Shown here: in pieces, positions 1 to 11,300 of the stretch | How positions within the stretch are numbered: the first letter of the stretch is position 1 | How the letters are laid out: each line of letters starts with the position of its first letter | DNA from: Todiramphus chloris collaris | Lineage: Eukaryota; Chordata; Aves; Coraciiformes; Alcedinidae | DNA length: 64,000 nt | Assembly (NCBI GenBank): GCA_025345505.1 | Contig: JANVCC010000040.1 | Location: 14,042,023-14,106,022 of the forward strand | Direction: 5' to 3' | Made by a program: the position numbers and the translations under genes | The notes under the pieces: generated by a model | Database searches by the model: none | Told to the model about the DNA's origin: nothing | Seen by the model: the letters and a program-made list of their open reading frames with translations, nothing else

Positions 1-1840
1 GGGCGCTACTGGTATTAAAGTTCTGTTTAATATCAGTAAAACCACTGTTCTCCTGTCTGCTGCTCTCATGATTCATTTTATTTCATTATCTGTAGGCGTT
101 TCTAATACTTCTGGGAGATACTTGGCAAACATTTATCCCTCTCTTATGGCACTTTAAATGTCAGTGAGGCAGGTCAGGAAGAGACTGCTGCAGAAGATGG
201 CCAAGGGACTGTTAAATGTCCACTGTCAGGACCTCTCGCCACCAAGACCACAAACTGTTGTCCCTACTCGTTAACTATGCAAAAAGGGTGCAATAACTTC
301 AGCCAAAGCGGAAAACAGAAGAGGAAAGGGAAAGGAGGAAGAAAAGGGAAAGGAAAGGGGGAAGACAAGGAAAGGGGGAAGAAATCTCTATGTACATTGT
401 AATCAGAACATACATCTCTTTCTTAAAGAGTTTGTGGTCTAGAATCAGGAAGATCTTGCTGATATCTCCTATATAATAGCAAGGGAGGCAATGAGGGATA
501 AGTTTTTTCACCTAACATACAGGAAGCAGTAGTGAGCTCTGACCAATATGTAGTTCATCAGTTTATCCAGAGCATCTCCTAGTGCAGCATTTGGACAAAG
601 TCAATGGCCTTCCACTTTGAGGCAGTTGAATTGAATATTACATACCTTAGGCTATACAACGTATCGTATTTATGAGCTGATGGTGTAGAAGACAGAAAGT
701 AGGTGTTGTTAGAAGGTCATTCAGCTGCGAGCCATATATATAATAAGTGATCCTTTACCAGATGACTGCTATTTTATCTGCTGACTGGATAGTCATTTAA
801 ATGTTTTTGAGTGTTTTTTCTCCAAGTGGATGAGCAAGAAAATAAATGGAGAATGAAATACAGATGTTTAACTGTATATGGCTCATTAATTAGGTGTATA
901 GCAACAGCTTTCAGTGGGTCTCAGATGTGCAAATAACAATTTAAAATTATGATAGTATTTTAAAACAGTTTCCTGTTCTTTAAACAAGACAGTTTTCTGT
1001 TCTGGTTCATTTAATCCAGTAATCAAAAATCTACATTTTAAAAATCATTGCTCTTCTCACTTCCCATGAGTGGAATGCATGCATTTTTTTCCATTTAAAT
1101 TATTTAATAAGCTCTAATGAAAATGTAACATTGCTTTTTGATTCTAAATGAACAGATACCTGTATTATCCCAACTTCTAATTAGAAGATACTCTGTGACT
1201 TTGACAAGAAAATTTGAGTATGCATGTGAGCTTGAAGAAGGAGAGAAAAAGATAAAATGGAAAGGTCAGATAATTCCCATGAAGTGCTGAAGGCTGAAAG
1301 ACTGAGTAGGTTTAAGCTGCCTGAGTTTGGCCCTAAAACCCCCACCCATACTAGATGAGTCAAAATGTACTTTCAAGATTAGACTGCACATTTCTGAGCA
1401 TGAGTAGCGGGTTAGTTACACTTCCGTCCTTCTCCAAAGGCAGAAAGAAAGGAAGCAGGAGCCTGCTCTAGTAGAACTGCCCAGGGCTGGTGCCTCACCA
1501 CAGCACTGACATTGAAAGAATTTAATAACGACGCTATCAACAGTGCTGATCTTTTCCAGTTGCTGTATTCCCGGTAACAGCACAGGCTTTTGTAATATGT
1601 GTTACCTTAGATGAGTCTTTGTATGTGGGTATTCATTTGATTAATATAGGAAATGCCTATATTGTAGGAATTACTTTATTCCAGCAGATAAACGTAGATT
1701 TTATGTAAAGTTACCTAATTAATTCATTTTTATCTTTCTAAATAATGAGGGGGAAAGGTCTTAGAGGAGCTTATGGAATTTATTATCAAAATGCACAATG
1801 TGTAGAAATGAACTCTTTCAGCTGTTGCTGTAATTGAAGC
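1..1840. other. Unique AT-rich sequence, no gene seen
   Basis: No open frame here exceeds about 70 codons, and none has a recognisable motif or a consistent splice context. The only local structure is the purine tract at 310-384. The rest is unique AT-rich sequence of the kind expected between genes or inside a long intron. Confidence 0.6.
310..384. repeat. Purine-rich (GGAAAG-like) tract
   Basis: The + strand is almost entirely A and G for about 75 bases, built from loose GGAAAG and GGAAGA units. It is a low-complexity homopurine tract. The hydrophobic Phe/Leu/Ser-rich open frame on the opposite strand is simply the translation of this tract and is not evidence for a gene. Confidence 0.8.
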
Positions 1841-1849
1841 TTCAACCAT

Positions 1850-3895
1850 ATTAAAAGAAAAAACCCCAAAACTATGAAACTGCAACCATATTAAGACCAA
1901 AATAATAATAACCCACTTGCAGTAAGAGAGTAAAAAAAAAAGTCCTACTGTATATATGAAAAAAGTTGGGTTTTTTTTTAAAACACAACAGTATCAAAAA
2001 TGTCTAAAAAACCAACGACCTAAACCCCAACCCTGTTAAAAAATCCATCTGTTTAAAAAGCAACCACATTAAGCAGCACAGCACAAAACCTCAAGAGTCT
2101 GAAAAAACCCAACCTTCTTAAAAAAAAAAAACAAAAAAAAAACATGTTAAAAGCAACTGTCTAATACTCCAACTGCATTAGAAACAATCAAGTTTATTTT
2201 TAAAAAGAAGTATTTAAACCAGCAGTATAAATGCCACTCATATTAAACATCCAAAGGTTATATATCGTAGAGTCATTAAGGTTGGACAAGACCTTTCAGA
2301 TCATCAAAATATATATGAAAAAAAATAGTAAAACCCAATTTTACCAAAGCAAAAATGTAAAGTAAAAAACTCTACTGTGTAAACAACCAACCACATCAAC
2401 ACTGACTGCAGTAAAAGCAATCACATTAAAAACCCAACCGTAAACCAGCCTAACTGTAATGTAAATCCCAGTCTGAAGCAGTTATATAAACCCCAACCAT
2501 ACCAAACAGCATCCGTATTAAAACCAGATGAAAAACTACCATGGACAAAACTGTGTAAAACCCCCAGCATATTAACAACCACCCACAAAAAAAAGTATAA
2601 CAGAACAACTGTAATAAACCAACCCATATTAAAATGTATCACACCAAAAACAACTCAGTAAAAAACAAACTAGTAAAAAATAACCCCAAAAACTAACCAT
2701 GTAAAAAAACAGATGAATTAAAAAACCATTTTTGTTATATAAAAAAATAACATAAAAAACATCTGGTTTCCAAACAACCATGTAAAAACAACCCATATTT
2801 TAACCAACTGTGCAAGAAACCAACTGTGCAAAAGCCAACAGTGTAAAAAACCAAACATGTGGAAAAAACCAGCCATCTAAAGCCCAACCAGATAAAAATC
2901 CAACAGTATGAAAACTCAGCAGGAGAATAACTAACCAAATTACAAACCCATGGCATAAAAACTCAGCTGGATTAAACAACTGAAGTGTAATAAACCAACT
3001 GTACCAAAGCCCAGTTGTATTAAAACCAGCCTTGTAAAAACCAACCTTTTTAAAACCAAATGTGCAACAAACAGCTGTGTAGAAAACTGATATTATTAAA
3101 GCCAACTGTGTAAAAACCAAGCGCATAAAATCCAAATGTATAAAAACCTAACTTTACGAAAACCCAACCGTATGAAAACTGTGTGGCAAACCATGCATCT
3201 GAGATAACCAACTGTCTAGACAACCCAGCCATGTAAGAACACGATCATATAAAAGGCATAAAAAAAAACAGAGTAGGAAAAAGAAAGCCATAATAAAAAA
3301 AAAACCCAAAACCTGAAAAACTGTCCAAAGTGCCCACCATATAAAAAAGAAACTATAAGACCAAACAGTATGAAAAGTAACTGTGTAAAGGAGCCAAGGT
3401 ATAAAAGTTCAGCCATATTTAAGCACCAAAAATAATAAAACAAAATGTTTAAAAGCCCAGCTGTATTAAAACCAAACTTAACAAAAGCACAGCTGTAATA
3501 AAAAAGTGTAAAAAAAAAACTTTTAGAAAAAAAACATATAACCCCGCCATATTAAAACCACTGCATAAGAATTGTAGAAAAAAGAATTTTATCATAAATA
3601 TAAATTGTAAAATAAACCACACAAAATGTATAAAAGCCTATCAGTATTTAACCCCGCCATATAAAGAACCAACTGTATAAGTAGAAATATATATATGTAG
3701 AAAAAAATTGGAAGTACCCCCCCCCAAACCATATAAAAATCCCAATGTATAAAAACCCGACTGTATAAAACAGTATTTAAAAAGCATATAAAAAGCCTGA
3801 ATTGAAGCATGAGAAAACCAACCATGTGAAAATCCACTCGGATAAAAAATATTAAATTACCAACCTTATTAAAACCCCTCAAAAGCATAAAACCC
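1850..3895. repeat. Degenerate ~15-bp tandem array (A/C-rich minisatellite)
   Basis: About 2 kb of irregular tandem units with the approximate consensus CCAACTGTRTAAAAA. Two clear runs are 2804-2882 (consecutive units of 16, 15, 16, 18 and 14 bp) and 3102-3178 (15, 15, 15, 16 and 16 bp). Recurrent cores are CCAACTGT, CCAACCAT and TAAAACC. Strand composition is very skewed: in 2821-2880 I count 29 A, 14 C, 9 G and 8 T. Because 15 is a multiple of three, the minus strand stays open for long stretches and reads as a degenerate Gly-Phe-Tyr-Thr-Val pentapeptide repeat (for example 2800-3135 and 3050-3232). Units are highly diverged, so the array is old or decaying. One unit seems inverted near 1965-1980 (GTTGGG followed by a T run). 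Both edges are gradual and approximate. I do not recognise it as a named satellite. Confidence 0.85.
2266..2308 (-). mobile_element. CR1 LINE 3'-tail fragment inside the array
   Basis: This 43-base segment departs from the array composition. It reads TAGAGTCATTAAGGTTGGA and then a piece like GACCTTTCAGATCATC, which matches the reverse complement of the usual CR1 3' terminus. Only the terminal part of the element remains, with array-like sequence on both sides. The element's 3' end points left, so it lies on the minus strand. It is a tiny fragment and a chance match is possible, though the order of the words is typical of CR1. Confidence 0.6.
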
Positions 3896-5207
3896 CAAGA
3901 ACAACAGCAAAATCTTCATTTACTCTTCTCCTCTTGGTGATTTTACCAGGTCAGAAATTCAATTAAAAGTCCATTAATTTGACATTCAGCTGCTGGTTCT
4001 CAGTAGGCTTTCAAAACCCCATGCACAGCCCACTGGATTCCTTCCGTTCAGTCGGTCCTGTCAAGCCTTGTTCTGTTGCGAGATTATTGTTTAATCGATG
4101 ACAATCTCGTCTCCTCTCTGCAAAAGGAACGCAAAAGCCTGTGTAGAAAATCGGTTGTATACATCAATTAATGTATAGCCTAGAATTCAATTAGTTATGG
4201 GGCTTGACAAGGCCGAATGCTCGTTCAGAGTGCTAACGTGTGACTGTATGTAGGGTAGGCTGGCAAAGCAGCCGCGGAGCTGCAGGGCTGGGGAGGCCGT
4301 TTGGGGTCAGTGCTACGTGGGGTTGCCACTGCTTTAGCCCTGGGAATCCAGTGAGAGCAGGAGCCTTTCCTGAATTATGCCGGGGGAGTTATTAGGGCAC
4401 TTGGTTGATTACGAAGAAATACTAGAAATACAGGTTACAGTTACTGTTTACAAATATCTTTCTAAGTTCGTGTGAAATCGCTCTTGCTCAGCCCCACCTT
4501 ATTTCCAGCAGCAGCCGTGGAAATGTCGGGGTGCGGGTGGTGTGAGGGCTGGGTGGCTCTCTGCCCTACTCGCAGATTTCAAGGAGTATTTTCTTGACTG
4601 TCAGTTAAAACGAAGGTGGGTGATGAGGGAAAAGACATTATCTGTAACTTGAGCATATACGGTGCAAGTCAGTCATCACAATGCCCTGTAAGAGCCTGAT
4701 CCCAGTTTGCTGAAGTAACTGCTCAACAGAGCCACACTTCACAAAACAAGTCACTTTCTCAGACATAAGCAGGACGTGTCATTCCAGCTGATGTCAGCTA
4801 CTGTGACATAGAATTTAACGTTGAAAACTGATGTAGTATCACTGCATCGCAGTGTATCTGGACACTAACCTCAGCTGGCAAAGAGGAGTAAAGGTGTCTT
4901 CACTGGCAAGCACTCGCCGGGGGGATAAATTCCGTAGTGACCTGTCATGCATCTCACTAATGTCAAACATACCATTTTCCTTAGCACACTGTGACAGTAA
5001 TCTAGGAGCTCGTAGAGAGTATCAGGAATAGAGACAGCCACCTATCCCCACCCTAGCAGCCCAGCTTCCAGAGTGCTGCCGTACTGGGGAGGATGCCGTG
5101 GGGCAGACTGGGGGTTGTCTGTCATGCTGTCTTCCTGCCTTCCAGAGCAGTCCTGTTTATTTCCTTGCTGCACAATTGCATTCCGTGAGAGAAGGGCCGA
5201 GTTCCTT
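3896..5207. other. Unique sequence with more CpG than its surroundings, no gene seen
   Basis: Composition changes sharply at the end of the A/C-rich array. 4020-4330 is unique, has scattered CpG, and contains a short palindromic hairpin (4079-4109) around an ATCGAT core. I see no open frame or splice structure that supports an exon. The complex, non-repetitive composition would fit a regulatory element, but that is inference and no alignment was available. Confidence 0.45.
4079..4109. other. Short imperfect hairpin with ATCGAT in the loop
   Basis: The arms CGAG+ATTGT (4079-4090, with a 3-base ATT bulge) pair with ACAATCTCG (4101-4109). An alternative pairing is CGAGATT with AATCTCG, 7 bp. 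The loop contains TTAATCGATG. The stem is too short for a microRNA precursor, and flanking bases do not extend it. ATCGAT is the kind of core bound by Onecut/CUX homeodomain proteins, but no function is claimed. Confidence 0.35.
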
Positions 5208-5306
5208 CCCGGTGCCCCAGCCCCTCTGTGTCCTGCCAGTCCNNNNNNNNNNCCTCTGTGTCCTGCCAGTCCCGGTGCCCCAGCCCCTCTGTGTCCTGCA
5301 AGTCCC
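5208..5306 (+). repeat. 33-bp minisatellite interrupted by assembly gap
   Basis: The unit is 33 bp and begins GGTGCCCCAGCCCCTCTGTG. One copy is 5211-5242, running into the gap. A partial copy is 5253-5273, and a complete copy is 5274-5306 with one change (TGCAAGT for TGCCAGT). Because 33 is divisible by three, the + strand is open through the array as an 11-residue repeat rich in Pro, Ala and Cys. That is a consequence of the period, not proof of coding. The true copy number is unknown because the gap sits inside the array. Confidence 0.9.
5243..5252. other. Assembly gap (10 N)
   Basis: Ten consecutive N characters. Identical repeat units lie on both sides, so this is probably a collapsed or unresolved tandem array and the length 10 is a placeholder. 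Confidence 0.99.
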
Positions 5307-8300
5307 AGGCAGGCCCTGCTCTGATTACATGGATATATAAATTGTCCCTGCAGAGAGAAGTCACTGTGTCAGAACAATAACTCGATGCCGTGTATTTACT
5401 CTCCTCCTATGGTTCCCATACTTCCCTTTCTCAGTTTGCTAATCACAGGAAGTGCAATTAGTCTTCTTTATGCTATAAACGGCCTCTCTGTTTAGATAAT
5501 TCTCTCTCTTTTCTTACGTGTCACGTAACTGAGGACAGCAGGGGCTCTGAGCAGTTCTGGAATGGTTTGGTCTGGTGAGGTTGCAGGGCTTTGATCAAAG
5601 GAGACACTCAGAACCCATGTGGACGCAGCCCTGGTGTGCTGCTCTTCTTCCTTGAGCAGATGGTGCAGGGGATCTCTGGAGCTCACTTTTTTATTCTGTT
5701 TTTGGATCCTGTTTTTGTCAGCTTGGGTTCCTCTCAGAGTCTCATGGCTTTCACTTGAGATGAAATGTAGTATCGAGTTGTAGCTGTGAGACTGCATGGA
5801 AATTTTGCATGTTTTTCAATGAAAGTTTACTTTGACACAGAACTGAAGCTATAGTTCTGAGAAAAAGCTTCTGTGATCTTTGTATGGAAAAAGATATCTA
5901 TGAGAATTTGTTCATTAGTAGAACTTGGAATGTTTTTAGTTGGAAGTAGCACTTCAAATATTTTTTTCTCAGGGTTTGAACACGAGAAGTCCAAGTTCAG
6001 GAGGACTCCTGACTGTGTGGTAGACTTCTCCTTTTTTCACATACATGGTTCTTCCCTCCCTCCTCCAGAGTCAGAACTCTGTTGGAAGTAATCCCAAATT
6101 TTGCAAACCAGGATTCTAGTTTCCAGGACAATCCTATCAGTTCTGTATCCTCTGCAAATCCTCACCCATTTTCAAAGCCATGCTGCTTCACCTGAGGCAT
6201 GGGAAGGTTCTCTTTCACCTTGCCAGCCAAGCAGATGACCAAATGCCTTGCGTGCGTATTCCCATGCGCCTGCATTTTGGTTTCACTCGAGATGACTACT
6301 CACCTTGTCTCCATGATAGGAACCACTCAGCTGTAGCTGTTTTCCAAATAAATCTTCCTTCTAAAACCATTTTCATGCACTGCAGTGGAGTGAGGGTCTG
6401 CTTAAGGGTTAAAACTTAGTAATTACCAAAGGGAAATGAAGGCAGTGAGCGGTTTTATTTAGGTTTCTGTTCAGAACAATGTGCATTTCTTGCTGTTTTG
6501 CACCTGACTGAAGTGCGTATGCATTCCTGATGTACCAGAATGAAAGAGAATTTATTTCCTTTTTTCCTCCTCATCTACTTGTAGTAATGTCATGGGCATG
6601 ATAAGTCTTACCTGCTGTCCTCGCCAAGGCAGCAGTTGAGACAGGTAGAGCTGACATGTTTGTTCTTCACCTGGAGAAGACCAAAGCAGAAGGAAAGCCG
6701 TGCAGCATGTACGAGGCCACAGTAATAGTCCAGTTTAGAAAAAAATGCTATCACCACATGTGCATTAACATAAATCTTTTTCCCGTGGAAGGTTTAAGGT
6801 GATTCAAATCTGCTGTGGCTAATGGTTTACTTTGGATAACAATGGCAATTATTATAACGCAGAGTATGAAGTTTGGCTGGAGTGACATTATGCCATGTGC
6901 TTTAAATGTGGTATTCTGAACAAGGTCAGTGCTCTCTGATGCATTCCATTTGTGCTTCAACGTAGGAGTTCTGCTCTGCAGAAGGCATGCTTTATCAAGA
7001 TATAAGAAAGGTTTGCTTCAAGACAAATTACTCCAGAATTAAATTAAATATGATAAAAACTCAATTTACCATGATACAATTTGTCAGTGACTCCGTGAGA
7101 AGGGCAGCAGCTGCAGGAAGGTAGGAGATGAGCTTCCAGGGAGATGCTGAGACAGGTGAGGGGAAGGGCTTCAGGCACTGAAGCTGAGACAAAGGGCAGT
7201 GTTTCACCTAGCTGCTGCTGGCAGAGGAGTGCTGCCGGCAGGATTCAAAACTCATTCACTACAGACTGGCCATCTTCATCTGGAGCGGGGTGCCTGTCAG
7301 AATATGAAAAAATCAACACCCTATTGTTGGGGAAATGGAGAAAACCACTTCTGGATAATTCATTGAGAATTCTGGGATCTCGTTTTAAATTTGCTTTATT
7401 CAAAAGCCTATGTGGTGCTTGCTTCTTACCCTCTCCTAAAGTCGAGGAGGTCCCCAGTATTCCCAGTACAACGCCACAGCTATATATGATTTATTTAATA
7501 ATGAAGCAATAATAAAATGTAAGACTTCATCATACTCTAGAACAATATAGCTTTTGGATTTGTAAATATTTCTTTAAAGAATATCAAGGAAATGCCATCA
7601 AGTGTCACATATAACGAGCCATATGCATAAAGCTAACTAAATTAAGGTGAGAGGAGAACAGCTTTTGCTGAAGTGCTACTCTGATCCTTTTCAAAACAGA
7701 GGATTCCCTTCAAGACCAGGCCTATGACTGCAGTCTGCACAAAACCCCACTCCCAGATAATGCAGCTGGTGAGCACAATCTGTCATCTCCTGACTGGCTT
7801 GTAGAGGAAAAGGCACAAGTGCTTATTTCAGCTCCCACTTGGGCAAATTTGATAACCGAACCTGGGAATCAGAAGAAATGCATATCTCCAGTGATATGCT
7901 CTCGGGCTGTTTCAGAGTAAAAGAAGCCTTTTTGAAAGCCTGAGTGGCATTTTCCTGGATACAAGTATTCACTGAGATACCTGAAGACATCCTAAAAGAG
8001 GGGGGATGTAATAATACTCAGAAATAAGTTGACAGCAGTGAATATGGAGCTGTCCTACCTGGCCACTGATTCTGTGCCAGCCTGAGTCAGCGCTGACTGG
8101 GATTTTTCAGAGTACTGATGCCTCTTTGATAGACTTTGTAAGTGAATTCATCCAGTTCCAGTGGGCCAGTAGCCATCACAGACCTTATCAGCTGTAAGGA
8201 GTAGCTGCTAGTCATATGGCAATGTCACTGCACAGGGAAGGAAAAAGAGCGGATACGGAGACAGAAGCGTCCTTTCAGCTGAGGGGATTTTAGTAACAGG

Positions 8301-11300
8301 CTGTGCTTCAGGTATGCTGAAACCACTCTCAGGATAAATAGTTTGCAGAGTTGTTGCCATGGGCTGTAAATCGGCTCAGAAACCCAGCTTAGATGTGTTA
8401 CCTGAGAGGAAGGGGGGCAGTGCGCAGCAAGCAGCCCCGCGTGACGTAAGCTGCTGATGGCCGAGGTGGGTACTTCTTGAGGAGCCATCCTTGGGAGGAG
8501 GCAGAGATATGATGTGGAACTTGGCTTTAGGCTGCTTCCAGGTTTTTGTCTCTCCCTTTGGGCGTAAGATGAGCAGAGGTTAGTCATTGGTGGGTAAGCA
8601 TGCCCGGGAGCTATTTGAATCTGATTGCTAAGAAGTAAGAGCTGATGTTGAATAGAAATTGATGATATTTGGACTGTTTTCTGGCTTGTAATAAAAAAGA
8701 CTAAATCAGTTTTACATAGGATTAGAACAAGTTATAAAATGTTTTATTGTTCTCTAGATAGTAATGTTATATTTCTATTGAGAAAGACTGTAAATGTTTC
8801 TTCTCCACTCTTTTTTTTTAATCATCCCCTTGTGCTTTGGAGGTGGGAATGATGGGGGGGTACTGCACAGCTGGGCCAGAGGCTTTCTGAACTCCAGGAG
8901 TCATTCCAGGGTCTTTTAGAGACCACACAGTCCCCAGAATATTCTGCTGATGGCACTAGGAGCCTCAGTGAGAACGGCAGTCTACACGTAATCCCAGGAA
9001 AGCCTTTCATGGAGAAGCACTTGTCACACCTTAAAAATGAGTGTAGCTTTTCCTCCTGTCGGGCTTTGGCTGGTAGCCCTCACAGCAGTGCTGCTCAGCA
9101 TCCCCGCCGCGCTCTCTGCCCCTGCGGCACTCTTGGGCAAGATTATCTCTGGAGGGTTCCATCCCTGCCAGGCTTTCTAGCCCAAGGGCACCAGAGCAGC
9201 TTTTAAACCCCACTTTGGTCTTTTGGGAATCTCCTAATTGCACACTCAGTCCTTCTTAAAAATGACGTTTATTTACAGGTCTTCTTCAGAATGCTCACAA
9301 AGCAGGTGGTGCAAAGCAAGTGTTAGAAACTGTTTTAGACGGCCACGACTTCCTGTGAAATATGCCTGGAACTAGACCGTGCAAAAGTTCGTTTCTTCGT
9401 TTTCCCTTAGCTACTCTAACCCTCTTGATTTGCCAGTGGACCTGGTAGGTAACTGCCTACTAACTGTTAGGAGCCAGTCTTTATTTGCTGGCATTTTACA
9501 CCGTAAATTAATCTTTTTACTCAGTGTGTAACTCCTGTTTTCTTGCAGAAGTGGCAAATTTGAAGAAAAGGGGAAAAATAAATTTAGTTTCCGCACAGTT
9601 CCCATGATTACAATATTGTTCTTATTAATGCTGCCTGTGCAGTTTTCTGACCATTTGCTTTGGATGTTTTAAAATCCTCTTGATTTGATCACGTATACAG
9701 AAGACAGACTTTCTGAAGCACAGAAGAGACTCGGGTTTTGTCTAGAACTGCAGCTACGGTCTTAAATAATACTAACTGTTGGTCTGCTAGAATTCCCTGT
9801 AAAATTTTGACTTCATTTTGTTTCTGAATTACCAAGGGTGGTCCTGGAAAAAGACTCTAATTTATATAAAAAGAGTATCATTTTTATTTTCAACTCTAAT
9901 ACAAAATTAATTTAATTCCACTTCATTTATTCGTATAATTGTCTTTGACGTATAAACTCGTTTTTAATTACAAAGGAAAAAGTATCTAGTAAAAACACAC
10001 ATGGCAATTCGCCTTATGCCATCATATGGCTGTTTGTCAAAATTTTCATTAACTTAATCAATATTTGATGATGCAAAATGATTTTTCTCTAGTTGGGTGG
10101 TTTTTCAGCCTTGTGATTTTACAGAAATGTCTATAGTATGTTTGCAAGACTAATTTCTTGGCAGAGGAAATTCATTTATTTATCACATTAGTGAGTAAGT
10201 GGAGCCTTTTCCTCAAGGAAGAGAGTCAAGGGGAAGATTAGTACGTTTCCCTCATGTGAGAAATGAGGGAAAATGTAAAAAAATCAGTTGCGGTGATGCT
10301 AGGAAAAGTTTAAATAGGTTTAAAACATACAGCTTAGATTTGCTTTCAAGAACACAGAAACTGAAAAAATTCTTCCTCTTAGTCTCTAGTTAGAGTGGGG
10401 TAGGAAGGGGGGAATCCTGTCCCTTTCCTGGGGGCTGGCACTGGATGTGTCATTATAATAAGACTCCTTGTGGCCTTTCGTGGGTAAGCCTGGGCCACCC
10501 GTGTTAGAAGAGAGAGGGCAGACAGCTCTCATCTAGCGACTCAACTTTTTATTGGTGACAGCAGATGAAGTCTCAGACAGTTCTTGCTGTGCTCTGAACT
10601 GGTGGCCACTGGTTTCCTTCTCTCGTTTGTGTAGTGTCCCCAGGTAGCTGAATGCACGGAGCTCTTACAGCATCAACAGGCACCTGTGTGGGGGCAAGAA
10701 ACACTTCAGTGCAAATACTGGCTGCTGCAAAACGTGTGGGAGGCAGATTTTCCCTCTGAAAATTAGAGTCAGGCACTAAAACATGACCCCGTAATGTCCT
10801 CCAGTTGGGTTTGCAAAATACTCAGTGATTTCTGTGTTACTCCCATTCCAGCCCAGAGGGTTTGCCCGAGTCAGGGCAGGCGTTACACTAAACGTACAAG
10901 ACTTGCAAGAAAGCCCTGCTGTCACAGAGTTCCCATCTCCATATATCACAAAGGACATGATAATATAGGACATAATATCTGCTTTTCAGCATTTGAAATG
11001 GAGTGGCTGCCTTGGTGCTTTCAGAGTGTGTAGGAACTCTGAGAGGCAGGATTTTCGTTCAGTTCTGCTCTAGTGTCCCGCTCTGAAGCCTGGAGGCTGC
11101 TGCCCGTTTGCACGTCTTGACCACGTCCTGCAGGTGAGTCCAGTGGGCAAAGGGGCATTCGGTGTAAATCAAACCCAACAGTTCCTAAGATCCAGTATTG
11201 CAGCTGATTACACCCGCAGGCTGTGTCTGTGCTTTCTGAACTTTTGGGCTTCAAGAAAAAAAACAAACAAAATAAAAACACACAAAAAACTCAACCCAAA

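Noticed and set aside
4079-4109. MicroRNA precursor
   Set aside because: The stem is at most 9 bp with a bulge and does not extend into the flanks, far below the roughly 22-bp duplex needed.
11071-11131. Exon ending at the strong donor CTGCAG/GTGAGT (11132)
   Set aside because: The donor is excellent, but the only open frame upstream needs a mediocre acceptor at CTCTAG and gives a 20-residue Cys/Pro/Leu segment with no phase-matched neighbour.
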